From: an uncultured Clostridia bacterium | GTDB lineage: Bacteria > Bacillota > Clostridia > TANB77 > CAG-508 | NCBI GenBank assembly: GCA_944392805.1 | Contig: CALXXZ010000003.1 | Span: forward strand, 145,564 to 209,563 | Direction: 5' to 3' | DNA length: 64,000 nucleotides | Shown: piece by piece, positions 35,001 through 42,627 of the stretch | Layout of the letters: the number at the start of each line of letters is the position of its first letter | How positions within the stretch are numbered: position 1 is the stretch's first letter | The notes under the pieces: generated by a model | The model's database searches: none | What the model was told of the DNA's origin: nothing | The model's input: only the letters and a program-made list of their open reading frames with translations | Position numbers and translations under genes: made by a program

Positions 35001-35501
35001 TCCAAAGACTTTTTTGTGCCATAATGCTATTTCTTCCGCTTTTTCGTTTTGACCATTTAATAATGCTTGATTTACACTTCCTGCTAGACATGCACTTAAG
35101 CATATTAGTCCTTCATGATATTTTTCTAATACTTCTAAATCTATTCTTGGCTTATAATAATATCCTTCTGTAAATCCTATTGATACTAATTTGCTTAGAT
35201 TTTTATATCCTTGATTGTTTTTTGCTAATAAAATTAAGTGATTGTATTTATTGTCTATTCCTGGCTCTTTGTCAAATCTAGTTCTATTTGCGACATAAAC
35301 TTCACATCCTATTATTGGCTTTATTCCTTCTTTTTTACATGCTTTATAAAAGTCTATTGCTCCATACATTACTCCATGGTCTGTTATTGCCATTGCTTTC
35401 ATTCCTAGTTCTTTTGCTCGTACTGGCAAGTCTTTTATTCTGTTTGCTCCGTCTAATAGACTAAATTCACTATGTATATGCAAGTGTACAAATTCTGACA
35501 T
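32001..35501 (-). CDS. dnaE: DNA polymerase III subunit alpha
   Basis: A 1166-residue DnaE-type replicative polymerase. PHP domain at the N-terminus (HLHIHSEFSLLDG, ITDHGVMYGA), polymerase palm with GPGRGSGAGSI and the catalytic PDFDVDFC, fingers and HhH region (KAYYPAEFMASML ... LKPDINMSN), and the OB-fold (DVKIAGIITSVKKKYTK) near residue 985. The start is ATG 35501 behind AAGGAGGAAACT; the open frame further upstream overlaps the divergent gene. The last five residues, GTVLF, and the TGA are encoded by a GGGGACGGTCCTGTTTTGA repeat unit, so the natural C-terminus has been replaced or extended by it. Confidence 0.95.
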   Translation of the reverse strand: MSEFVHLHIHSEFSLLDGANRIKDLPVRAKELGMKAMAITDHGVMYGAIDFYKACKKEGIKPIIGCEVYVANRTRFDKEPGIDNKYNHLILLAKNNQGYKNLSKLVSIGFTEGYYYKPRIDLEVLEKYHEGLICLSACLAGSVNQALLNGQNEKAEEIALWHKKVFGEDYYIEIQNNGIKEQILANQKLVQLARKLDIPLVATNDAHYLKREDAYNHEILLCIQTGKRMSDEDRMRFDTDELYVKSPEEMSEYFSAFPDAIENTVKIADKCNVEFEFGHTILPNYDVPPEYPTHYDFFKKLCDEGIKKRYGENPSQEILDRAEYEISVIKKMGYVDYFLIVWDFIHYAKTHNIPVGPGRGSGAGSIIAYAIEITDIDPIKYGLLFERFLNPERISMPDFDVDFCYEHRQDVIDYVSNKYGHDHVSQIITFGTMSARMVIRDVARVLDFPYAEADKLAKMIPNELHITIKKALEQNKELKDLYDEREDVHKLLEIAMGLEGMPRQASTHACGVVITKEPVDTYVPLYVRDNQISTQYIMTTLEELGLLKMDFLGLRTLTVIQDTIDLVKKTRGIDVEFDKEMADPKVYKLWQDGASSGIFQFESQGMTNFMKELKPDCLEDIIAGVSLYRPGPMDQIPRYIRGKQNPGHNEYTHPSLEPILNVTYGCMVYQEQVMQIVRDLAGYSLGRADLVRRAMGKKKLDVMAKEREIFINGQVDENGNIVVPGCVRNGIDAESANKIFDEMAEFAKYAFNKSHAACYAVVAYRTAYLKAYYPAEFMASMLNSFLGNLDKVPEYIDECKRLGIEILKPDINMSNTKFTVEDGKIRFGLGSIKNVGIQPVENIIKDRNENGKFTSFTDFCERMAGEAVNKKCVESLIKAGTFAEFPETRATLLASFETIIDTIQSYNKKGISGQVSMFDLGGSDEENNLDEIKYNFSEQPELSEKDLLSMEKEMLGIYVSGHPLEKIREQILASTNISSLAMKEIDELNSIGPDTDNADTRVKERSKYVDGQDVKIAGIITSVKKKYTKNNKIMVFLTIEDLYGSAEIIVFEPTYLKAQDILVEENIVAINGRLSIREDDSTKIVAQDIKNFGDAKPKMLVLDITNTSEEQKAKLRGAIKFFNGEQNNISVSIKIGDELKSCGAIYLTDEILNVFKEIMPEGTVLF

Positions 35502-35615
35502 AGTTTCCTCCTTTTTTGCTATTTTATCACACAGTTTTGTTTTTTTAAACATTTTTTCTTTATATTTTTGAAAAAAAGTGTTATAATACCAAATGTTGAA
35601 ATATGGAGGTGTAGT

Positions 35616-36035
35616 ATGAAACAATTATTTGAAAGAAATATTAATTATTATGAAACTGATAAAATGGGTGTTGTTCATCATTCAAATTATATTAGATTTT
35701 TTGAAGAGGCTCGTTGTCAATTTTTGATTGATGCAGGTTTGCCTTATGATATGTTAGAAGAAAATGGGATAATGTCTCCTGTATTGGGTGTTTCTTGTAA
35801 ATTTAAACAACATGTAACTTTTGGAGATACTATTCAAATTGAAACTTCTATTAAAGAATATACTGGTGTTAAATTTACAGTACAATATAAAATTTATAAT
35901 AAAAATACTGGTGCACTTTGCGTTGAGGGTGAATCTAATCATTGTTTTACTGATTCAAATTTAAGACCTTTAAATATGAAAAAACATCATCCTGATATTT
36001 ATGAAAAATTTATGAATTTAGTTGAAACGCACTAA
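35616..36035 (+). CDS. Acyl-CoA thioesterase, 4HBT hot-dog family
   Basis: A 139-residue single hot-dog protein of the YbgC/4-hydroxybenzoyl-CoA thioesterase type. The active-site motif YYETDKMGVVHHSNYIRFFEEAR is complete (Asp and His-Asn). It hydrolyses a short acyl-CoA in the cytosol; the exact substrate is unknown. The start is ATG 35616 after TATGGAGGTGTAG. Its final codons (GTT GAA ACG CAC TAA) run into a GGGGACCGTCCCC palindrome and are nearly the same as the end of the histidine kinase gene at 46021, so the repeat supplies the stop. Confidence 0.88.
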   Translation: MKQLFERNINYYETDKMGVVHHSNYIRFFEEARCQFLIDAGLPYDMLEENGIMSPVLGVSCKFKQHVTFGDTIQIETSIKEYTGVKFTVQYKIYNKNTGALCVEGESNHCFTDSNLRPLNMKKHHPDIYEKFMNLVETH

Positions 36036-36053
36036 AGGGGACCGTCCCCTTTT
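36028..36053. repeat. GGGGACCGTCCCC palindrome at a gene end
   Basis: AAAGGGGACCGTCCCCTTT is a perfect 19-bp dyad beginning right after the thioesterase TAA, preceded by CGCACT. It is the shortest form of the window's repeat family and may act as a terminator between the thioesterase and the convergent 6S RNA. Confidence 0.75.
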
Positions 36054-36058
36054 GAGCA

Positions 36059-36268
36059 CAAAAAAAGAAAAGCCCCCGCCTTAGCCGTAAGTTGATTGAA
36101 TTTTTAAGGACCTGTCCTCGACAGGTGGGTTCCGTCTTAAGTACTCCTGGGCTTCTTACTACTCGAAAGTGTAAGCTTGCACGCCATACCTAAAGATTTT
36201 GGTCCCTCTTTTAAACTTGTAGGTTCTAAAAATTCTGTGCTACACGCACTACGCAGGGCTTTTCTTTT
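36059..36268 (-). ncRNA. ssrS: Probable 6S RNA
   Basis: A ~205-nt minus-strand structured RNA with a long closing stem (AAAAAGAAAAGCCC near the 5' end and GGGCTTTTCTTTTTT at the 3' end, the latter doubling as terminator), an internal hairpin ACCCACCTGTC/GACAGGT, and the ACTTACGGCTAAGGCGGGGG segment at the 3' side. This rod-like layout and the 3' block match clostridial 6S RNA, which binds sigma-A RNA polymerase in stationary phase. A -10 box TATAAC lies at 36277-36282. Confidence 0.75.
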
Positions 36269-36415
36269 TCTTAATTGTTATACTTATTTTAGCACATAAA
36301 ACAATAAATTGCAACTATATGATAGTTTAAATCTTTGAAATTTTATATGCTATATTTATTATTTCTTTATTTTATTTGTTTATTCTCTCTCTTTTAAATT
36401 TTTTCAAATTTTATC

Positions 36416-36859
36416 TTATAATCCCATTATCTCTTTTGCCACTTCATTTATAGTTTTTCCATCTGCTGATGCTCCCATTTTAGCTTTTGCTTCTTTCATT
36501 ATAGCTCCCATATCTTTCATTGTTGTAGCACCGATTTTTGAAATTATTTGTTCTAACTCTATTTTTATTTCTTCTCTAGTTAATTGTTTTGGTAAGTATT
36601 GTTGTAATACTTCTATTTCTTCATTTGTTTGGTCTATTAAATCTTGTCTATTAGCTTTTTCAAAATCTTTTAAAGCATCTTTTTTTGATTTTACTTCTTT
36701 TGCAATTATTTCTAAGATTTTATCATCTTCTACTTGAATTCCTTTATCTTTTTCTATTTGTAATATTCCTGCTCTTACCATTTGAATTGTATTTTTTCTT
36801 ACTTCTTCTTTATTTTTCATTGCTGATTTTAAATCTTCCATTAATTTTTCTTTTAACAT
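36416..36859 (-). CDS. yqeY: GatB/YqeY domain protein
   Basis: A 147-residue YqeY protein: helical domain related to the C-terminal part of GatB (LKEKLMEDLKSAMKNKEEVRKN, LQQYLPKQLTREEIK, AKMGASADGKTINEVAKEI). It may bind tRNA, but the role in cells is not settled. The start is ATG 36859 with AAGGAGGAGTGAAA; the GTG at 36865 lies in the ribosome site. Confidence 0.92.
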   Translation of the reverse strand: MLKEKLMEDLKSAMKNKEEVRKNTIQMVRAGILQIEKDKGIQVEDDKILEIIAKEVKSKKDALKDFEKANRQDLIDQTNEEIEVLQQYLPKQLTREEIKIELEQIISKIGATTMKDMGAIMKEAKAKMGASADGKTINEVAKEIMGL

Positions 36860-36915
36860 TTTCACTCCTCCTTAACTATTTGTATATTATCATATTTTTT
36901 ATGTTTTTTCAATAA

Positions 36916-37863
36916 CTATTCTAATATATCACCAGCATCTAATTTTTTAGCTTGTTTATAAATTTGTCCGTCTTTTTTAGTAATTGTCCTCTCCTCTATT
37001 CCATTTGATGTACATAGTTTTATTTTAATATGTCCTTGTCTTATTTGAGGATGTCTTAATATTCTATCTTTCCCATTGTTTTCTTGTGTTTTTGAAAAGG
37101 CTATATATGAAAATTTTTCATCTTCATACCCTAATTCTCCTTTTTTACTCAATCTTTGAATTCCAGTTCTTGCAACTCTTACATAAAAACTACACCAATC
37201 ATCTTTTGGCAATCCACATTTTCCTTGATGGCTACATGGCGCTATTATTTTTGCTCCTTGTTGTAATAAGATTTCTCTTGCTTTCATTATATTTTTAAAA
37301 CCTGTTGGTGTTCCTGGTTCTATAATTACTAATATTTTTTCAGTTGCTTCCCATAATTTTAATATTGCATTTTCTTTTTCTTTCAATTCATTTATCATAT
37401 ATGATGTTACAACTATATCAGTTTTCTCTTTTATATCATCTTTTAAAATGTCAAATTCTTTCCATTCTGTATCTTTTAACTTTGTGTTTTTCATAAGTTC
37501 TTTTCCAGTGTTTATCATCACTTTTTCTCGTTCAAGACAAGTTATTTTGTCCAAATTTATTAATTCATTTATTGCCCAAGTTGCAGAACCTGTTCCTGCT
37601 CCTACATCTAATAAACTTGATATCTTTTCATTATTTATTTCTAAAACGTGTTGAAAAACTGAATATACTGCACAATATGTTGCTGGCATTCTTGAGATTG
37701 AATATGCTACCGCTTCTTCTTGCTCAGTTAAAAGTCTTTTTGTTCCATCTGTGTTTTGCCTATATCTCTTGCTAATTATTTGTGAATTTTCGATTATTGA
37801 TGAAACTTTATTTTCTCCCATCTGTTTTTCTATTGATTGTTTTAATTCTTGTGGAATTTCCAT
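36916..37863 (-). CDS. Rsm22-like class I methyltransferase
   Basis: A 315-residue Rossmann methyltransferase of the small-ribosomal-subunit Rsm22 family. SAM motif LLDVGAGTGSATWAI at about residues 85-99, acidic loop LEREKVMI, then a family cysteine cluster (PCSHQGKCGLPKDDWCSF), which probably binds metal or Fe-S, and the C-terminal RQGHIKIKLC. Eukaryotic relatives act on the mitochondrial ribosome; the bacterial role is unproven. The ribosome site before ATG 37863 is weak. Confidence 0.85.
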   Translation of the reverse strand: MEIPQELKQSIEKQMGENKVSSIIENSQIISKRYRQNTDGTKRLLTEQEEAVAYSISRMPATYCAVYSVFQHVLEINNEKISSLLDVGAGTGSATWAINELINLDKITCLEREKVMINTGKELMKNTKLKDTEWKEFDILKDDIKEKTDIVVTSYMINELKEKENAILKLWEATEKILVIIEPGTPTGFKNIMKAREILLQQGAKIIAPCSHQGKCGLPKDDWCSFYVRVARTGIQRLSKKGELGYEDEKFSYIAFSKTQENNGKDRILRHPQIRQGHIKIKLCTSNGIEERTITKKDGQIYKQAKKLDAGDILE

Positions 37864-37961
37864 TTAATTTCTTGGATGATGCGTTTAGTATTTTTAAATA
37901 CATCATCTACCCCTTTCTTCACTTATTTCTATATTATTATATCATCTTTTTATAAAAAAAC

Positions 37962-37990
37962 AAACCTATATTTTCACATATAGGCTTGTT
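37962..37990 (-). terminator. Intrinsic terminator after the 38.0-38.6 kb gene
   Basis: AAGCCTATAT / ATATAGGTTT with a 6-base loop, followed on the minus strand by TGTTTTTTTAT. Confidence 0.75.
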
Positions 37991-38005
37991 TTCTCTGGGT
38001 AAATT

Positions 38006-38563
38006 CTACCATTGAACTACGGATTTAAATATAGGATCTTTTACATCCTTGGTTATTACAATATTTAATTTTCCATCTGCTTTGTATGTTGTGGTTGTAA
38101 ATTTCTCACATTCTGAATCAAGTAACTCTTTTCCTATTTTTTTCATTATTGGTTTTAAGTCTGTGATAGAATCAGAGTCACAAAGGTTTATCCTTAATGT
38201 AATTTTTCCTGTTTGAAAATCCACTTCCTGTTTTACAGTAAATTCATACCCTTCCGGATAGGTTATCAGTAATTTAGGTTTTAAAGATGCACCTAATTTA
38301 GAAACTGAAAAAATAATCTTATCAGTAATTCTACCTTCATTTCTTATTATTACAGTTAATTCTGCATCACCACCAAAATCAGTGAAATAGAATTCGTCAA
38401 AAATTTTATTCGGTTCTTCAATCGAAAATTTTATTCCGAATTCATCTTCTCCGACGACATCAATCCAATAGTTAGTTTTTGTCAACTTAAACTTCCTTAA
38501 ATAGGAGTTTAATTCAACACCAATACAGTTTTTTAAAATTGTCCTCCGTAATTTTTTTAACAT
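38006..38563 (-). CDS. Hypothetical protein
   Basis: A 185-residue protein with no recognised domain. It has no signal peptide; the first 15 residues are basic. The rest alternates strands and charged loops (GIKFSIEEPNKIFDEF, DAELTVIIRNEGRITDKIIF, KITLRINLCDSDSITDL), which suggests a beta-rich soluble protein. Base composition is less AT-rich than the neighbours, which may indicate a different origin. Ribosome site TAGGGGGTATATT; own terminator. Confidence 0.6.
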   Translation of the reverse strand: MLKKLRRTILKNCIGVELNSYLRKFKLTKTNYWIDVVGEDEFGIKFSIEEPNKIFDEFYFTDFGGDAELTVIIRNEGRITDKIIFSVSKLGASLKPKLLITYPEGYEFTVKQEVDFQTGKITLRINLCDSDSITDLKPIMKKIGKELLDSECEKFTTTTYKADGKLNIVITKDVKDPIFKSVVQW

Positions 38564-38670
38564 AATATACCCCCTAATTTTAATTTGGTATTAACAACAA
38601 TTATAATAATATATATTAACATAATTTGCTATTATTTTCAAGTATTTACTACTATTTTATTATATAATTT

Positions 38671-39411
38671 TTAAAACATTATCATTTTTCCGTTTTTACT
38701 TAACCAGTTATCTATTTGATTATAATCAGGTATATATTTTTCTGCTAATTTATAAAATTCTTGATTATGATTTTTATGTACCATATGGCAAAGCTCATGT
38801 ACAATTATTGAATCTACAGCCTTTTCTGGTAACATTACTAGTCTTGATGAAAAATATAAATTTTTCTTACTTGGCATACAACTTCCAAATCTTGTTATTG
38901 CATCTCTTACTTTTACTGAATTATATTCTAATCCTGTAACTTTGCTCCAATATGGAAGCTTTTCTGATATTATAGCTTCTGTATTATTTTTTAATAATTT
39001 CTTTATTAATAAATCTACATTTGGTTTTATCTGTTCTTCTTGTACATCTTGTGGTAAAATAATTTTCATTATTTTATCAGTTTCATCTATTTTAATTCCT
39101 AGTTTTTTTGTATTTTCATACTCTCTTTTTATTGTAAATTCTATTCCTTTATAAAAAATCTTTTCACCAGTTTTCCATTGTTTTATTGTCTGAATTTCTG
39201 ATGATAATATTTTTTCATATTTAGTATATATGTCATTTTCGTTTTCTTTTATTATTTTTGAAAGATTTTTCAAAGATAATCTAGTTGGCTTTGTTATATT
39301 TAACACATTTCCTTTAAAATATATCTTAACTGTTTTTGCATTTCTATAATTCTTAATATTTATTGGTATTTCTTTGTTTTTTACTATTATATAATTTGAT
39401 TTTGCTGTCAT
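38671..39411 (-). CDS. YgjP-like M48-type metallopeptidase
   Basis: A 246-residue protein of the YgjP/DUF45 group. The zinc motif is HELCHMVHKNH (HExxH with a following His) near residue 207, with the upstream RFGSCMPSKKNLYFSSRLVMLP segment typical of this family. Members are related to WSS1/SprT-like peptidases; the substrate is unknown. It ends the operon 41686-38671 and starts one base after the stop of the DUF6873 gene. Confidence 0.9.
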   Translation of the reverse strand: MTAKSNYIIVKNKEIPINIKNYRNAKTVKIYFKGNVLNITKPTRLSLKNLSKIIKENENDIYTKYEKILSSEIQTIKQWKTGEKIFYKGIEFTIKREYENTKKLGIKIDETDKIMKIILPQDVQEEQIKPNVDLLIKKLLKNNTEAIISEKLPYWSKVTGLEYNSVKVRDAITRFGSCMPSKKNLYFSSRLVMLPEKAVDSIIVHELCHMVHKNHNQEFYKLAEKYIPDYNQIDNWLSKNGKMIMF

Positions 39412-39412
39412 A

Positions 39413-40114
39413 TTATACCTCTACTGTTCCTCCATAATCTATTACTTCTAAGTTTTCAAAATCTATTATTTTAAGATTTCTATCAGTTATAAAATCTCTA
39501 ATTACATTTTTATTATCAATTTTATTCAAATCTCCGAAAACCATTACATTATCACCAACTCGTGATATTGCACCACCTATAAATCCATTTTTACTACTAT
39601 ATCCATATTTATTTAGTAATTTTATATTTGGTTCATAGTCTAAAAATAATACATTTATTTTTAAACTTTCAAGAATCTTACAAAGTCCTTTATCTGTTAC
39701 GATTGCGCTATTATCGTCTATAACAGCTATTGAACAATTTGTGTATCCTTGTGTTGTCTGAATTAATTCATATCCACTTTTTATTAATTCTTGCTGTACC
39801 TTTTTATCTGTATATTTGAAATTATGAATTGCATATTTTCCTATTGTACATACATTATATTTGATGTCAAATGGATATTCTGCTTCAACATTATCAATTC
39901 CTTGTTCTATGTTTGACAACTCTGGCATGTAAATATATTGTGTTGGGTCAACTACTACTTTTTCTCCAGTTTTACATGCAAATATATCTACATGTGATGA
40001 AATTTCTGTATATACTTCTTCACTTTCTTTTATTTCAATTAGTTCATATCCTAATTCTTTTAGTTTTTCTTTTTCTATACTTCTCATTCTTTCATCTATC
40101 ATTAAATATTTCAT
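39413..40114 (-). CDS. DUF6873-type (GME fold) protein
   Basis: A 233-residue protein resembling the clostridial DUF6873 family of guanidino-modifying-enzyme (amidinotransferase) fold: DERMRSIEKEKLKELGYELIEI at the start, HVDIFACKTGEKVVVDP, QGYTNCSIAVIDDNSAIVTDKG, and NGFIGGAISRVGDNVMVFGDL. Catalytic His/Cys residues of active family members are not clearly present. The role is unknown. It sits between an FAD oxidoreductase and a metallopeptidase on one transcript. Confidence 0.75.
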   Translation of the reverse strand: MKYLMIDERMRSIEKEKLKELGYELIEIKESEEVYTEISSHVDIFACKTGEKVVVDPTQYIYMPELSNIEQGIDNVEAEYPFDIKYNVCTIGKYAIHNFKYTDKKVQQELIKSGYELIQTTQGYTNCSIAVIDDNSAIVTDKGLCKILESLKINVLFLDYEPNIKLLNKYGYSSKNGFIGGAISRVGDNVMVFGDLNKIDNKNVIRDFITDRNLKIIDFENLEVIDYGGTVEV

Positions 40115-40126
40115 ATTTTTCTCCTT

Positions 40127-41686
40127 TTATTTTCCTTCTAAAATTTTTATTGCACATTTTATTCCATCTATTGCTGCTGTCATTATTCCTCCTGCATATC
40201 CAGCACCTTCTCCACATGGATAAAGTCCTTGTACATTTACAGAGTTTAATGTTTCTTTATCTCTTGTTATTTGAACTGGTGATGAGCTTCTCGTTTCTAC
40301 TCCTGTTAATAATGCATCATTTTCTCCAAATCCTTTTAATTTTTTGTTCAATTCTGGTATTGCTTCTTTTAATGTCTCTGATACAAATTCAGGTAATATT
40401 TCATTTAAGTTTGACATTGTTACACCAGGTTTATATGTTGGTTTAATTTTTCCTATTTCTGTTGTTTTTATATTTTTGATAAAATCTCCAACTTTTTGAA
40501 TTGGCGCATTATAATTTTTTCCGCCTAATTCAAATGCTTTTTTCTCTAATTCTTCTCGAAAATATATTCCATCTAGTGGTGAATTTTTATAAAAATCTTC
40601 TACTGCCACATTTACTAATAATGCACTGTTTGCATTTTCTCCATCACGTGCGAAATTACTCATTCCATTTGTTACTATTGAATTTTCTTCTGAATTAGAA
40701 GCCATTACTTGTCCTCCTGGACACATACAAAATGTATAGCAAGTTCTTCCATTTTGTGCATGATATACTAGTTTATAATCAGCTGAAGGTAATTCTAGTT
40801 TTGTAATTTCTCCATATTGTGATTTATTAATATCCTTTTGCAAATGTTCTATTCTTACTCCTACTGCAAAATTCTTTGGTGCAACTTCAACTCCTTTTTC
40901 ATATAATTTTTTGAAGGTATCTCTTGCACTATGTCCAATTGCCAGTATTACTGCATCTGTTTCTATTTTTTTAGAACATTTTACTGATTTTATCTCATTG
41001 TTTTCAATTTCAAAATCTGTTACTTGCTCATTAAATAGTACTTGTCCTCCATTTGCTATTATATATTCTCTTATGTTTTTTACTATTTTTACTAAATTAT
41101 CTGTTCCTATATGTGGTTTAGCTGTATATAATATTTCTTCTGCTGCTCCAAACCTTACGAATTCTTCTAATACTTTTCTTGAATATATACTTGAATTTCC
41201 TGTATTTAATTTTCCATCTGAAAATGTTCCTGCTCCACCTTCTCCAAATTGTATATTTGAATTTGGTTTGAATTTTCTATTTTCAGTAAATTCTTCTACA
41301 TCTTTTATTCTTTCTTCTACACATTTTCCTCTTTCTAGTATTATAGGTTTTATTCCATTTTCTATCAATATTAGTCCTGCAAATAATCCTGCTGGACCTG
41401 CTCCAACTATTACAGGTTTTATTTTATTTGCTCTTTTAACTTGTATTTCTGGAAATTTATATTTTTCTACTTTTTCAAATCTGCTCTCTTTTTTACTGTC
41501 TTTTAATTCTATATCAATTGCATAATTATAGTGTACATTTTCTTTTTTTCTAGCATCTATTGATTTTCTATATATGTACCAATTTTTTACTTCTTCTGGC
41601 TTTATTTTATTTTTTGATATAGCTTTTAAAAATACTTGTTCATCTGATAAGTTTTCTTTTATTTTAATATCTTTTATTCTTATCAT
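40127..41686 (-). CDS. NAD(P)/FAD-dependent oxidoreductase (COG2509-like)
   Basis: A 519-residue flavoprotein. The FAD-binding motif PVIVGAGPAGLFAGLIL is at about residues 92-108 after an N-terminal extension, which is typical of this family. Further motifs are NIQFGEGGAGTFSDGKLNTG and the C-terminal NVQGLYPCGEGAGYAGGIMTAAIDGI. Cysteines in CYTFCMCPGG are conserved in relatives. It is a probable cytosolic dehydrogenase of unknown substrate, common in clostridia. Confidence 0.9.
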   Translation of the reverse strand: MIRIKDIKIKENLSDEQVFLKAISKNKIKPEEVKNWYIYRKSIDARKKENVHYNYAIDIELKDSKKESRFEKVEKYKFPEIQVKRANKIKPVIVGAGPAGLFAGLILIENGIKPIILERGKCVEERIKDVEEFTENRKFKPNSNIQFGEGGAGTFSDGKLNTGNSSIYSRKVLEEFVRFGAAEEILYTAKPHIGTDNLVKIVKNIREYIIANGGQVLFNEQVTDFEIENNEIKSVKCSKKIETDAVILAIGHSARDTFKKLYEKGVEVAPKNFAVGVRIEHLQKDINKSQYGEITKLELPSADYKLVYHAQNGRTCYTFCMCPGGQVMASNSEENSIVTNGMSNFARDGENANSALLVNVAVEDFYKNSPLDGIYFREELEKKAFELGGKNYNAPIQKVGDFIKNIKTTEIGKIKPTYKPGVTMSNLNEILPEFVSETLKEAIPELNKKLKGFGENDALLTGVETRSSSPVQITRDKETLNSVNVQGLYPCGEGAGYAGGIMTAAIDGIKCAIKILEGK

Positions 41687-41702
41687 TTAACTTCTCCTTA
41701 TT

Positions 41703-42068
41703 TTATGTAATTAATTTAATCGCAAATAATATAATTTTAATTAATATACTCATTTGGGCAATTCCGGCTAAGTTACCTGTTATAAATCTTCTCAAATTCG
41801 TTGATTCTTTAATTTTCTTGAATTGAATAAACCAGTCTAAAAACATTATTGCAAGAAATGCAAAATCCAAGTACAATGGTATTCTTAAACCACATATATA
41901 AATTATTACTCCTATTATTTGACCTGTTAAAATTCCTGTACATCTACTACATATTGGAAATTGCCATCCTTTTATACTAAAGCTTCTATCTTCTCTTTGA
42001 TGACATCCACTTCTATTTCCTAATCTCATTAGATATGCCCATATTTTTATTTTTGTACTCTTTTTCAT
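41703..42068 (-). CDS. DUF2085 membrane protein
   Basis: A 121-residue protein of the DUF2085 family: GNRSGCHQREDRSFSIKGW, FPICSRCTGILTGQ, and three hydrophobic helices. The conserved CHQ...CSRC cysteines suggest a metal site at the membrane. Its ATG overlaps the stop of the upstream zinc-ribbon gene (TAATG), so the two are translated together. Confidence 0.88.
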   Translation of the reverse strand: MKKSTKIKIWAYLMRLGNRSGCHQREDRSFSIKGWQFPICSRCTGILTGQIIGVIIYICGLRIPLYLDFAFLAIMFLDWFIQFKKIKESTNLRRFITGNLAGIAQMSILIKIILFAIKLIT

Positions 42069-42274
42069 TAAAATCTATTCCCACAATCATTACATATATT
42101 AGTTGTTTTTGTAGTAGTTGTTGTGTCTCCTGTATTGCATAATCCACATAGTATTCCTGGCCATCCAAATAGCAAGTAACCACAGCATGCATCTCCACCA
42201 TCAAAACCTTTTGTATGTGTTTTTGTGTCTATTACACTTGATATATTTTCACTTCCGCATCTAGGACATCTCAT
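42068..42274 (-). CDS. Small zinc-ribbon protein
   Basis: A 68-residue protein with CPRCGSE at the N-terminus and CNDCGNRF at the C-terminus, a split zinc ribbon. Between them is a Gly/Cys-rich hydrophobic stretch (GGDACCGYLLFGWPGILCGLC) and a Thr repeat. It is coupled to the DUF2085 gene. Ribosome site AAAGAGGTAAAAAT. Confidence 0.7.
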   Translation of the reverse strand: MRCPRCGSENISSVIDTKTHTKGFDGGDACCGYLLFGWPGILCGLCNTGDTTTTTKTTNICNDCGNRF

Positions 42275-42627
42275 ATTTTTACCTCTTTCTTTTTAATAAT
42301 TATTTTTTATTATAACATTAAACTTTGAATTTTACTATACATTATTAAATTTTTCTGCGTTATTATTATTTTCTATTTATGTAGTCACAAATTGTGACCA
42401 CATAATTTCCATCTTTGTTCAACTTGTTTTCCTATTATAGTATATATTAATTTTTTTATTTCTTCATTAAATATTTCACTTTGAATCACTAATTTATTTT
42501 CTTACATAATTTAATATTCTTTAATTATATGTTTCTATAAAATCTTAGTTTAAGACTTTTTATATTTTTTTATAAATTTGCAACACTCTTATATAGTTTT
42601 TCACTCTAATTGAAAGGAGTGATTGAT
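42275..42627. other. Divergent intergenic region with a dyad operator
   Basis: A 353-bp AT-rich region between the zinc-ribbon gene (leftward) and the Spo0A-like gene (rightward). The only strong signal is the dyad at 42379-42403. No RNA gene or coding fragment was seen. A TATAAT-like -10 for the leftward gene lies near 42310. Confidence 0.5.
42379..42403. promoter_or_regulatory. 25-bp dyad, probable operator
   Basis: GTCACAA and TTGTGAC flank a central A, extended on both sides by ATGT/ACAT with one mismatch in each arm. It is near-perfect over 25 bp and has no T run, so it looks like a repressor or activator binding site rather than a terminator. Confidence 0.6.

Noticed and set aside
34888-35103. 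71-codon Lys/Arg-rich frame inside dnaE
   Set aside because: It is a shifted frame of the conserved PHP/polymerase coding region with no ribosome site.
37872-37908. Inverted repeat GATGATG/CATCATC at the start of the Rsm22-like gene
   Set aside because: Only seven base pairs with a long loop in AT-rich DNA; not strong enough to call a regulatory site.
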